A stretch of 64,000 bases of DNA. It comes from Acidobacteria bacterium 13_2_20CM_2_57_6. Lineage in GTDB: Bacteria; Acidobacteriota; Terriglobia; Acidiferrales; UBA7541. The notes below the pieces were generated by a model. That model ran no database searches. It had not been told where the DNA came from and saw only the letters and a program-made list of their open reading frames with translations. The DNA lies in the NCBI GenBank assembly GCA_001917435.1, contig MNEA01000153.1:1-64000 (forward strand), in the 5' to 3' direction. This document shows positions 17,083 to 25,753 of this stretch, in pieces (within the stretch, counting starts at the first letter, position 1; each line of letters starts with the position of its first letter). The translations under genes and the position numbers were made by a program.

Positions 17083-19674
17083 TTAGAGCTTCGGCGTTTC
17101 CAGCGCCACCACGGTATCCCCGCCGCGCTTCCTCGCCTCTTCAATCGAAAACTCTGCGCGATTGATCAAATCCGTAACAATGTCTTCGCTGTCGAACTCA
17201 TGCTTGGGCACGGCCTCGACAATTCCCGCGCTCAGTGTAATTTGCGTCGAGTCCCACGGCGGCCGCAACCCGGAAGCGGCCCGCCGCAATTTATCAGCCA
17301 GATTTTGCGCGCCGGCCAGTGTCGTGTCTGGCAGAATAAACGCCAGCGACCACGACGTATACTTCACCGCCACATCGTTCTGTCGCACGATCGGCTGCAG
17401 CGACCGCGCCAATTGCTCCAAGAATCGCTCCAGCGGCGATTCTCCCTGTTGCCGCAAAATTTCCGTCCCATGGTCGATCTGCAAAATCGTCAGCGCGAGC
17501 GGCGTTCCCTGTGTACGCGCGCGGTCCGCTTCCGTCAGCAAACAACTCTGGTAGGAACTTCTGCTCAGCAACCCAGAGCGCTCATCGGAAACCCCCATGC
17601 GCCGCACCAGCGACCGCAGCCGCGTATGACTCACACTCATCAGCATCTGGTCGCCAATCGCTTGTAAAAAATACGCCTCATTCGGCTTCCACTTGTGCTC
17701 ATCGGCATGCCCGACGATCAACATGCCCGCCGGCATCTGTGTTTCTTTGTCCATGATCATCACGCCCAGCGCCGTCGCCAGCCCCAAGTCACTCAAAATC
17801 GATCCTTCCGTCGCCTGAACGACCAGCCCCCCCAGTTCGTCCGGCTCGGCCTTCTCGATGTGCGCGAGAAGCAGCACCACCTGCGCGCCGGGTGCGGGCT
17901 TCACCCCAGGGGCGCAAAACTCCGCGGCCATTTCCGGTGGCCTCCCCGGTACGCCGACAACCGCCAGCGCGCGAGTTCCGCGCAGATAGGTGCCGACCTC
18001 GCTGACGGTTGTGTTCAGCATCGCCCGCGGCGTCTGCTGTCGGAATATTTTTTGGTTGACCTCGGAAATCTTGGAAAGGTCGCGCAACGTTTCCGCCGAA
18101 TATACTCCGGTTTTCGTGGTGATGGGCGAAGGCGCTTCTTCAACCGGCGTGGCCGGCACCGCCACCACGGCGGCAGGAGTGGTCTTCGGCTTCGGCGCTC
18201 CCTGGGGCCACCAGTTCGCCATTTGATAGAGATTAGAAAGCCGCGCGTTCCGCTCTTCCTCTCCCGGGAACATTGCCGCGATTTTTTGCAGGCGCTCCAG
18301 TGCCTTGTTGTGCAGCGAGTACTGCAAAAAAATCTCCGTCTGCACGATCAGATCTTCCAGCGCCTGGAGCTGCCGCCCTTCTTCGCTGCTGGGAGATGGA
18401 GCCGGGGGAGCCTGAGCGTGAGGAGCGTGCGACGCGTGGCCTGGCGTCGGCGTGCTCGATTTCAAGAGCCGGCTGGCGATCCGCTTCAGTTGCGCGTCTT
18501 CCACTTTGCCTCGCAGCAGTTCCATCCGCTCTTGATTGCGAAAGTCGTACGCGTCGATGTCCACCAGCCTCTCGAGGGACTCCGCCGCCTTCTTGACGTT
18601 TCCTGAAGTCAGGTACACGTCGAACAACTTGATCAGCACCTCGAAATACTGTGATTCTCGGTTCAATTCATTGTGAACGGACGCCCAGAATTCAAGAATC
18701 GCCTGCGAATGCGGATATTTGGCGCCCACGCCGTCCATCAATGCCACGAATTCATTTTGCTTTTTGTCGGCAAACATCCGCCGTTTCAGTACCAGCAGGA
18801 TTTCCACGGCCTTCTGATCCTGACTCGCGGCGACGTAGCGTTCCGCCAGTTCGAACATGTGCGTCGCGCCTTCATTTTTTTCCCGGAGAAGACGCTCGAG
18901 CAGCTGGCGCGCGCGCTCCAGGCTTCCCGATCGCATCAGCGCATCGCTAAATGTTACGAGAAAAGTCGTGTCGCCTTCGGACGCGGCAAACGGTTCCAGC
19001 AAGGCAGCGGCGCGCACCGCATTTCCCGTCTGGATGTTTGCCTGGGCGTACAGCAGCGCCACGCTGCGTTCTTGCGGCGCCAGTTTGTACGCGCGCCCTA
19101 GAATTTGCAGCGCATCGGCGGAAGCTCCGTTCGCCGAAGCCAGCTGCCCGGCCCGCAAAAACGCCCGGGCGGCAAGGGCATTCCTCCCGATGCGCTCGGC
19201 TCCTTCCGCCAGCCGGAGCTGTCGCGATAGATTTTCCGGGTCGAGCTGCGAGAGCCGCTCCCAGCAAAAGAGCGCGTCCTCGTCGCGGTTCGCGGCTACG
19301 AACAGCTCCGCAGCCTTCGTGTACTGCTCAATGGCTTCATCAGGATGATTCTGCTTTTGCTGCAGGAAGGCGTAGCGAGCGATGCGCTCGGGCGGCTGCT
19401 GGCCCCGGCCCGCTCGCAGAAACCGGTTGTAGATAGCCAGGGCTTTGGTCTCGTCCTTAGGATCGACCAGCAAATCAAATAGCAGGCCATAATAAATCGC
19501 CGCGCGGTCTGGTTGATCCATCCGCGCGTAGAGATCGCCGAGCGCCTGCGTGGCTTCCTGGTGTTGCGGAGACTCATCGAGCACGGCGAGATACGCCTCG
19601 ATCGCATCCTCGACGCGGTTCTTCTCGAGGAAGCGCTTGGCGCGATCCAGATGTTTGCTTACGTCTGCGGCCAT
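17083..19674 (-). CDS. TPR protein with GAF and degenerate GGDEF domains
   Basis: About 863 residues from the ATG at 19674 (MAADVSKHLDRAKRFLEKNR). Residues 1 to about 450 are helical tetratricopeptide-like repeats (EDAIEAYLAVLDESPQHQEA, PDEAIEQYTKAAELFVAANR and others). A Pro/Ala/His-rich linker follows, then more TPR-like helices, a GAF-like region around SEVNQKIFRQQTPRAMLNTT to ALGVMIMDKETQMPAGMLIV, and a C-terminal GGDEF-fold segment. The GGDEF motif itself is replaced: where (R)YGGDEF is expected the protein has KYTSWSLAFILPDT, so diguanylate cyclase activity is unlikely. Probably a scaffold or sensor. Neighbouring genes give no partner. Confidence 0.8.
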   Translation of the reverse strand: MAADVSKHLDRAKRFLEKNRVEDAIEAYLAVLDESPQHQEATQALGDLYARMDQPDRAAIYYGLLFDLLVDPKDETKALAIYNRFLRAGRGQQPPERIARYAFLQQKQNHPDEAIEQYTKAAELFVAANRDEDALFCWERLSQLDPENLSRQLRLAEGAERIGRNALAARAFLRAGQLASANGASADALQILGRAYKLAPQERSVALLYAQANIQTGNAVRAAALLEPFAASEGDTTFLVTFSDALMRSGSLERARQLLERLLREKNEGATHMFELAERYVAASQDQKAVEILLVLKRRMFADKKQNEFVALMDGVGAKYPHSQAILEFWASVHNELNRESQYFEVLIKLFDVYLTSGNVKKAAESLERLVDIDAYDFRNQERMELLRGKVEDAQLKRIASRLLKSSTPTPGHASHAPHAQAPPAPSPSSEEGRQLQALEDLIVQTEIFLQYSLHNKALERLQKIAAMFPGEEERNARLSNLYQMANWWPQGAPKPKTTPAAVVAVPATPVEEAPSPITTKTGVYSAETLRDLSKISEVNQKIFRQQTPRAMLNTTVSEVGTYLRGTRALAVVGVPGRPPEMAAEFCAPGVKPAPGAQVVLLLAHIEKAEPDELGGLVVQATEGSILSDLGLATALGVMIMDKETQMPAGMLIVGHADEHKWKPNEAYFLQAIGDQMLMSVSHTRLRSLVRRMGVSDERSGLLSRSSYQSCLLTEADRARTQGTPLALTILQIDHGTEILRQQGESPLERFLEQLARSLQPIVRQNDVAVKYTSWSLAFILPDTTLAGAQNLADKLRRAASGLRPPWDSTQITLSAGIVEAVPKHEFDSEDIVTDLINRAEFSIEEARKRGGDTVVALETPKL

Positions 19675-19913
19675 CCGTTCCGGTTGCCTTTGCGGTGACT
19701 GAAAGCTGTCAATCCGGTGCCAAACTAGTGCCAAACAATCTTCAAATGATGACGGGGCCGGGCCGCACGTGGCGTCCGGCGCGAACTTCCCTAATTAACT
19801 ATATACCCCCATCGGAAAGGGGCAAAACGAGCGCAATCCACTGATGCGGTATGCGTCACCCGAGCCAGGGCGATGAATCTCAGTCTGCAACTCTGCGAAG
19901 GGTCAAGCCCCCA

Positions 19914-21230
19914 CTATTCACTCACGTTCCCGGGCAGCCTTCTCGGAAGCAGCAACATCAGCGTCGCCGACGCAAACAGCGAAATGCCCGCAACCGCCAG
20001 GCCGCCGTACAAGCTGCCCGTTTTCTGGCTGATCCAGCCTGTCGCGTACGGTCCCGCAAATCCCCCAAGATTCGCAAGCGAACTCACGAGAGCAATCCCG
20101 GAGGCCGCCGCAAACCCTGTCAAGAAGTCGCCCGGCAGCGAGTAGAAAGGACCATAGACGCTATAGATGCCCAGAGCAGCAAACGATAGAAGCACGACCG
20201 TCCCGAAGATAGAATGTGTCGCCCCCAGTGACGCCAGAGCAATTCCAGCAGTGATGGCCGGAATCGCCGCATGAAATCTTCGCTCCCGCCTGCGATCGGA
20301 ACTTCGCGACACCAGTACCATCACCGGCAAGCCTACAAGATGCGGAATCATGACCAGAACGCCGATCAAACTATTGGAGTATCCGCTGGATAATGATTTC
20401 ACCAGCTTTGGCATCCAGAAGTTCATCGTGTACATGCCGGTATTCAGCGTGAAGCCGATAAGTCCCAGATGCCAGATCCTTCGGTTCATCAATGCCTGCA
20501 CCGCTGAGATCTTGTGGCTCGCCAGTTTCTCGCGTTCTTCGGTCGCCAGCCCCGCTTCAATCCAGTCTTTTTCTTCCTTGTTAAGAAACTTAGCTTCTGC
20601 CGGGCGGCTGGGCAGCAGAAAGTACGTAAGCACTCCGCCAACTACGGCTGGAATTCCCTCCAGAATCAGGAGCCACCGCCAGCTGCTGACGCTCAGCCAA
20701 TGGACATGGTCCAAGATGAAGCCGGAAACCGGGCCACCGAGTATGCTGGTGACAGGTATGCCGGCCAGGAACAGCGCAATCGCCTGCGCCTGATCTCGTT
20801 GGCGAAACCAGTACGTCAAATACAGTGCGATTCCCGGAAAATATCCCGCTTCCGCCAGCCCCAGCAAAAAACGCACTGCGTACAACTGGCTCACGGATTG
20901 CACCAGGCCGGTCAGCATCGCCAGAATTCCCCAGGTAATCAGGATCCGCGCGATCCAGATTCGCGCTCCCAATTTGTGCAGCAGCAAGTTGCTCGGAATT
21001 TCGAACAGGAAGTACCCAAAAAAGAATATTCCCGCGACCAGTCCAAATTGCTTGCTGGTGATGGCCAGCTCCTTATTCATCGTCAGCGCGGCAAATCCGA
21101 TGTTGATCCGGTCGAGAAAGGAAATGATGTAGAGAAGAAACACGAAAGGAATAATCCGCATCTGGAGTTTGCGAACGATTCGGCGTTCGTCGGGCATAAC
21201 GGCGGTATCGGTTTCGTTTGCCACGATCAC
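19914..21230 (-). CDS. Major facilitator transporter, anion:cation symporter (ACS) type
   Basis: 438-residue inner-membrane protein with about 12 predicted helices. The first helix ends in ISFLDRINIGFAALTMNKEL, a strong ACS-family feature, and EIPSNLLLHKLGARIWIARI and RFLLGLAEAGYFPGIALYLT follow as expected. Members import organic anions such as hexuronates, tartrate, phthalate or glycerate by proton or sodium symport; the substrate here cannot be assigned. It has no catabolic neighbours and sits between two unrelated minus-strand genes. Confidence 0.88.
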   Translation of the reverse strand: MIVANETDTAVMPDERRIVRKLQMRIIPFVFLLYIISFLDRINIGFAALTMNKELAITSKQFGLVAGIFFFGYFLFEIPSNLLLHKLGARIWIARILITWGILAMLTGLVQSVSQLYAVRFLLGLAEAGYFPGIALYLTYWFRQRDQAQAIALFLAGIPVTSILGGPVSGFILDHVHWLSVSSWRWLLILEGIPAVVGGVLTYFLLPSRPAEAKFLNKEEKDWIEAGLATEEREKLASHKISAVQALMNRRIWHLGLIGFTLNTGMYTMNFWMPKLVKSLSSGYSNSLIGVLVMIPHLVGLPVMVLVSRSSDRRRERRFHAAIPAITAGIALASLGATHSIFGTVVLLSFAALGIYSVYGPFYSLPGDFLTGFAAASGIALVSSLANLGGFAGPYATGWISQKTGSLYGGLAVAGISLFASATLMLLLPRRLPGNVSE

Positions 21231-21391
21231 CTCAGTGTCGTCCGCCCAGATCGAAGTGTCACATCGGCCGGCGCCGGCCGAAGGCTTGTAAGGATTGCCG
21301 AGACTCTATGGCGGGGAATTGCCGGCGTCAAGGTACGGGGCCGTTGGTGGGCGTCATCATGCGGTTGGTGACGAGCGTCTCTGCCGCAGAA

Positions 21392-23440
21392 TTATGGCCG
21401 GGGAAGATCCAGTAGCACCACATCCGAGCGCTCCTGCACTCGTTCAAGGACAACTTCATGGCCATCCGCAGAGATGTCAAAGTCGCGAATGTCGAAGTCG
21501 GGAGGGAGGTTGGTCAATTGCCGCTCGGCGCCTGTCTCCAGGTCGATGAGCCAGAGATTCTTATGTTGAATCTCTCCTCGCAGGAACACCAGTGTCCGTC
21601 CTCCAGGCTGGAAGACTAGGTGTCGGGCTCCCCGAGTCAAGGTCAAGGCCAGCAGGGGATGCGCCGCGGCATCCGCCGTCACGGCTTTCACCGAAAACGT
21701 GGTGCCGATATCTGGTCCTGAGTAAATCAGGAGACGGCCGTCGGGCGCCCACGCGGGATCAACCGAATACTCCTGCACAAAGAGAGCTGGCGTACCGCCG
21801 TCGACCGGCACCCGGAAAAGGTGCGGGACACCGTGATCGTCCGCTGCCGACGTGATCGATTTGCCGTCAGGCGCCCATGCTGGAGCACCCTGCAATTCGA
21901 GTGAATCGCTTACGATCCGCGCGTTTGTGCCGTCGGCCTGCATCACGTACAAGAGCATCTGCGCGCGTTGCCGGACCGAGAATGCAATACGCCGTCCATC
22001 GGGGGAGATTGCCGGGCCGCCGAAGACTCTCGCTCCCTGACCACTCCACAACTCTGTTCCAGCTCCGTTGCCGAGCTTCCAGATGCTCTCGCCGTTGCCG
22101 GTCGAAGAAACATAAAGAAGATAATTTGGACCTAGTCGTGGGGAGAACCCCGTGCCGGTCGTCAGCGAGATTGGAGAGGCCGCTGATGCGCCGGCGAGTG
22201 CATCAGCAATGTGCAAGCGCCAGAGTGTTCGCTTCGGACTTGTGGCCGTGACAACCAGCCGTCGGCCGTCAGCGCTTGCGGCCAACGATGTGTACCTTTC
22301 AGGGCCAGACGTCAGGCGGTGGGGAATACGGCGCTCGACGTTCATGCTATAAAGGCACGGCCCGGAACCATCGGAATCGCTGGCCAGGTACATCAGCGTC
22401 CGCTGATCCAATAGGACTGGATAAGTCACGTTCCCATTGTGAGACGTGATCCGTTCTGGAGTTCCGCCGGTTGGACGGATGCGCCAGATATCCAATTTAT
22501 CGGGAAGGGAACCCTGGACGAAGTAGATGAATGTTTTGTCGGGGGCCCACGACGGAAAGTGACTGTGGAGCCCGGCAGGAGCAGTGAAGATGGAAACATC
22601 GCCCGATCGCCTACTGCCGTCTGAAACGAACAGCGGGTCTCCGGGTCCGGGTGTGTGGTACGTAAGTCGCGAACCATCACGCGACCAGTCGAACTCGGCA
22701 ACGCCCTCGAGGAAGGTTTTTGGCTGTCCGCCCAGCGTGGGCACCGACCAAATGTTGATGTCGCCACCCTTCGAGCCGTCTTGCTTGCGAACCCAAAACG
22801 TGACGAAAGTGCCATCGGGCGAGAACCCCAGCGTGCGAACTGATGGATTGACGAGTTCCGGCGCGCTCCCACGCGTCAAGTTGTGGAATTGTCCCGAACC
22901 GACCTGCGTAACCCAGACGTCCATCTGCCCGTCGCGGTCCGACAGAAACGCCACGAAATGACCGTCGCGTGACATCGCGGCGGCCTGCTCCACTCCCTCA
23001 AAGTCCGTGATCGTCTGATATCGCGCGTCAGCGATGGGGCTGCGCCAGAAGTACTCTGTCCCCTGAAACCACAGGCCCGCGCCAATCGCCAGCGCGACTC
23101 CCGCCGCTGCCATTGGCACGACGAATCTCCAACTGGTTCGAGTGGCCGATATCGCCGGGCGCGGCGGCGGTACAGGGGGATTGAGCGAAGGGGCGTCGTT
23201 TCCGTTCTCTTGCGCTGCTCGAAGATTCCGGCTGCGCGCCCACGCATCCAAGTCCGCTCGAAACGCGTAGACTGAGCCCATTTTGTCATGTAGGTGCCGG
23301 TGAACGGGCATCCCCTCGCGCTTCTCCCATCGCTGAACGGTCGTCACGTCGCGTTCGAGGTATGCCGCGATTTCCTTCCACGAGTCCAGGCGGTCTTCGG
23401 GCGGCCTCTCGGATGGTGCACCAGGGGATGGTTCGCCCAT
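21392..23440 (-). CDS. HTH/transmembrane/PD40 beta-propeller regulator-like protein
   Basis: 682 residues from the ATG at 23440, preceded by CAGGAG eight bases away; the frame is open to 23527. Residues about 15-75 form an excisionase/MerR-like helix-turn-helix (DSWKEIAAYLERDVTTVQRW, then VYAFRADLDAWARSR). One membrane helix near residue 110 (FVVPMAAAGVALAIGAGLWF) separates it from a long TolB/PD40 propeller with repeated DGxxxxF and WxPDGK units such as PAWAPDGKSITSAADD. Proteins with this order are numerous in Acidobacteriota; a membrane-bound one-component regulator sensing an extracytoplasmic ligand is the usual inference, with no known target. Divergent from the cupredoxin gene. Confidence 0.85.
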   Translation of the reverse strand: MGEPSPGAPSERPPEDRLDSWKEIAAYLERDVTTVQRWEKREGMPVHRHLHDKMGSVYAFRADLDAWARSRNLRAAQENGNDAPSLNPPVPPPRPAISATRTSWRFVVPMAAAGVALAIGAGLWFQGTEYFWRSPIADARYQTITDFEGVEQAAAMSRDGHFVAFLSDRDGQMDVWVTQVGSGQFHNLTRGSAPELVNPSVRTLGFSPDGTFVTFWVRKQDGSKGGDINIWSVPTLGGQPKTFLEGVAEFDWSRDGSRLTYHTPGPGDPLFVSDGSRRSGDVSIFTAPAGLHSHFPSWAPDKTFIYFVQGSLPDKLDIWRIRPTGGTPERITSHNGNVTYPVLLDQRTLMYLASDSDGSGPCLYSMNVERRIPHRLTSGPERYTSLAASADGRRLVVTATSPKRTLWRLHIADALAGASAASPISLTTGTGFSPRLGPNYLLYVSSTGNGESIWKLGNGAGTELWSGQGARVFGGPAISPDGRRIAFSVRQRAQMLLYVMQADGTNARIVSDSLELQGAPAWAPDGKSITSAADDHGVPHLFRVPVDGGTPALFVQEYSVDPAWAPDGRLLIYSGPDIGTTFSVKAVTADAAAHPLLALTLTRGARHLVFQPGGRTLVFLRGEIQHKNLWLIDLETGAERQLTNLPPDFDIRDFDISADGHEVVLERVQERSDVVLLDLPRP

Positions 23441-23529
23441 CGCGCTCTCCTGTTTGGTCCGCAGCTGTTGCGAGCCCCGGGGACCCGAATTGTAACGTCC
23501 ACGGCCAGGGACGGCAAGGGACGGCATTC

Positions 23530-23572
23530 AACGGCAAATAGCGGGACGGCCGCAATTCTGCGCATTGCCGTT
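23530..23572. repeat. Imperfect inverted repeat in the cupredoxin/HTH-PD40 intergenic region
   Basis: AACGGCAA at 23530-23537 and TTGCCGTT at 23565-23572 form an inverted repeat within a stretch that also has several direct GGGACGGC copies (23500-23560). It lies upstream of the HTH-PD40 gene and could be a regulator-binding region. Confidence 0.35.
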
Positions 23573-23720
23573 TGACGGCGCCTGCCAGAGTATCTGATCG
23601 TGTTCGCGCGTCTCCATCTGGCAACACCCGCGAGAAAAACGGCAACAAAGCGCCGAGGAGAACGCGTCTTGACTTTTTCAGCTTGAATAACCCGCGAAGA
23701 AAATGTCTTTCGGAGGACAA

Positions 23721-24767
23721 ATGACTGCTTTCAGTTTCTTCAGGATTTCAGCGATATTCCGTTGCACGCTGGCGCTGTCGGCCTTTATCATCCCGCAGTT
23801 GGTGCAAGCCCAATGGCAGGTGAGCGTGGGCGCGGAGAGCCCCAATCGGGGAAGCCAGGCACTGGCCTTCTTGCCGAATGAACTTTGGGTCCATGCAGGC
23901 GACAGCATACTTTGGACCTTTCCCACGCATGAGCGTCATACGCTAACGTTCCTAAAGCCAGGCCAGACGCGACCGCCTGGTTTTGGTCCCACCTTCGGCG
24001 TGCCGGTTGGGTGCCCAGGACTCACACCTGATGGGTCCAGCTTTGATGGTTCCGCGTGCGTCACCACGGGCGTTTTGCTATTGCCTGAAGATCCGGAGCC
24101 TACCGCCACCGCGCCAACCTATTCCGTAACTTTCCCGGCTGCCGGCAACTTCAAGTTTGTTTGCCTCATTCACGCGGACATGACCGGCGTGGTCCATGTT
24201 GTCGATGCCTCTGAGACCCTTCCCCAATACCAAGATTTCTATGATCGTGAGGCGCAGGGCGAGCAAGTGCTGCTGCTTGCGGACGCCTCTCGCTTGGAAG
24301 GCCGCAGAACTCCTAGGAACCAGGATCGCGGGCAGAGCAACGACGTAGCCGTTGGTATCGGCGAAATCGTGACAACCACTGGAGGAGGTTCACAGACCGC
24401 ATCTCTGATGCGCTTCCTCGGGGACACCATAGTTGTGCAGGTCGGAGACACGGTGGAGTGGACGAGCCTCGACCCGTCGATAAATCATACTGTGACCTTT
24501 GGGGCGGAACCTGCGGATCCGCGGCCGCGTTCGGCAAATGTGCAGCTGACCTCGGACGGGGCCAGGCAGGCAGTCATAAGCTCACCGACGGACAGCGTGA
24601 ACTCGGGATTCTTGTCTCCGGCACCGCAAGACAGGGCGATGCTCGCGCAGTCGTCTCCGGGTGTAACGCGTTTTCGGGTGACCTTCCCGTCTCCCGGCAC
24701 TTTCAATTACATCTGTGCCGTTCACGACCAGCTCGGCATGAAAGGGAAGGTCATCGTTCACCCATAG
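23721..24767 (+). CDS. Secreted protein with two cupredoxin (type 1 copper) domains
   Basis: 348 residues from the ATG at 23721, which has GGAGG five bases upstream; the frame opens at 23703. A signal peptide ends near IIPQLVQAQ. Domain 1 (about 30-155) carries the plastocyanin-type ligands: His in THERHTLTF and the Cys-His-Met cluster in FVCLIHADMTG. Domain 2 (about 230-348) repeats the pattern with NHTVTFG and YICAVHDQLGMKG. Both therefore look able to bind a type 1 copper and move electrons in the periplasm. The connecting region has no recognised domain. The next gene, ten bases on, encodes an SCO-type copper chaperone, supporting copper handling or electron transfer. Confidence 0.87.
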   Translation: MTAFSFFRISAIFRCTLALSAFIIPQLVQAQWQVSVGAESPNRGSQALAFLPNELWVHAGDSILWTFPTHERHTLTFLKPGQTRPPGFGPTFGVPVGCPGLTPDGSSFDGSACVTTGVLLLPEDPEPTATAPTYSVTFPAAGNFKFVCLIHADMTGVVHVVDASETLPQYQDFYDREAQGEQVLLLADASRLEGRRTPRNQDRGQSNDVAVGIGEIVTTTGGGSQTASLMRFLGDTIVVQVGDTVEWTSLDPSINHTVTFGAEPADPRPRSANVQLTSDGARQAVISSPTDSVNSGFLSPAPQDRAMLAQSSPGVTRFRVTFPSPGTFNYICAVHDQLGMKGKVIVHP

Positions 24768-24777
24768 GTGCCGTAAG

Positions 24778-25431
24778 ATGAATCTGCGCTTTCTCTGTTC
24801 GTGTGTCCTCACCCTTTCCTTGGGTGCCAATTCCTCTGCCGCGTCGGGGCAAGAAGTGAAACGCGACCCGGCCGATGCGCAGCATCGTGAAGAAACATAC
24901 CGGGGCGGCTTGGTCGCGCCGCCCCTGCCGAAACCGAGATTTGTTCTCACTGACACGTCCGGTGCTCCGTTTGATTTCTGGAACAGGACCCAGGGATCGG
25001 TCACGCTCCTCTTTTTCGGCTATACCTATTGCCCCGATCAGTGCCCCATGCACATGGCAAATATTGGGGCGGCTCTGAAGAGATTGCCCTCCGGTATGGC
25101 CGATCAGGTCAAACTCGTTTTTGTAACTACCGACCCCGCACACGACACTCCGGTGCAACTGCGCCGGTGGCTCGACAATTTCGGTAAACACTTTGTCGGC
25201 CTCACGGGAACCGAGGCTGCTCTCGCGGCGGTCCAGAAGGCTGCGGGCGTCCCTCTGGCCTACGCAGAGCCCGGTAACCATTCCATTGCGCACGCCAATT
25301 TTGTTGTCGTGTACACCAAAGACAATCTGGCCCATGTTATCTATCCCGGCGGGGTAAGTAAGGGCGACTGGATACACGACCTGCCCCTTTTGATTAAAGA
25401 GTCTTGGCCACGCCCAAAGGCCGCCGATTAG
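24778..25431 (+). CDS. SCO1/SenC-family copper chaperone/thioredoxin-like protein
   Basis: 217 residues with an N-terminal signal sequence and a thioredoxin fold. The copper ligands of SCO proteins are all visible: CPDQC (CxxxC) after LLFFGYTY, and the distal His in NHSIAHANFVVVYT. LVFVTTDPAHDTPVQLRRWL is another conserved block. SCO proteins deliver copper to the CuA site of cytochrome oxidase or reduce its cysteines; some serve other copper enzymes. No oxidase subunit genes are in the window, so the client may be the double cupredoxin encoded just upstream. Start at ATG 24778, ten bases after the previous stop. Confidence 0.92.
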   Translation: MNLRFLCSCVLTLSLGANSSAASGQEVKRDPADAQHREETYRGGLVAPPLPKPRFVLTDTSGAPFDFWNRTQGSVTLLFFGYTYCPDQCPMHMANIGAALKRLPSGMADQVKLVFVTTDPAHDTPVQLRRWLDNFGKHFVGLTGTEAALAAVQKAAGVPLAYAEPGNHSIAHANFVVVYTKDNLAHVIYPGGVSKGDWIHDLPLLIKESWPRPKAAD

Positions 25432-25753
25432 AGCGGTGTACGAGAAACAAGACAAGTCGCGCCGGGTTTGAAATTCTCATGCCTTTCCCGCGCGCTATAT
25501 GCTTCCTCAAAGCGGTGCCGCACTGTGTGGCTTCAGGGGACGAAATGGAAAACCGGCCGGTCAGCCGCCCTCACGCCCGGCATCATGTTTGGGGTGTACC
25601 AAATTCCGCTCGAAGGCAATCCTCGCCAATCTCCCGGTGTCTCCTGGCTGCCGCACACTTGCTAAGTCCACGGAAACATCCGAGGCTTCTCCTTCGTCTG
25701 TAATTTATGTCGCCGCTGTTGTCGTTGCTTATCGTAGCCAAGGAGGTTCTGCG
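25432..25753. other. Intergenic stretch upstream of the ADOP gene
   Basis: About 320 bases. The permease frame stays open through it but the translation lacks family character. The only clear element is AGGAGG at 25741-25746, an ideal ribosome site for the ATG at 25754. No promoter, repeat or RNA was recognised. Confidence 0.5.

Noticed and set aside
25499-25753. 85-residue N-terminal extension of the ADOP permease
   Set aside because: Not hydrophobic or permease-like, while AGGAGG precedes the ATG at 25754.
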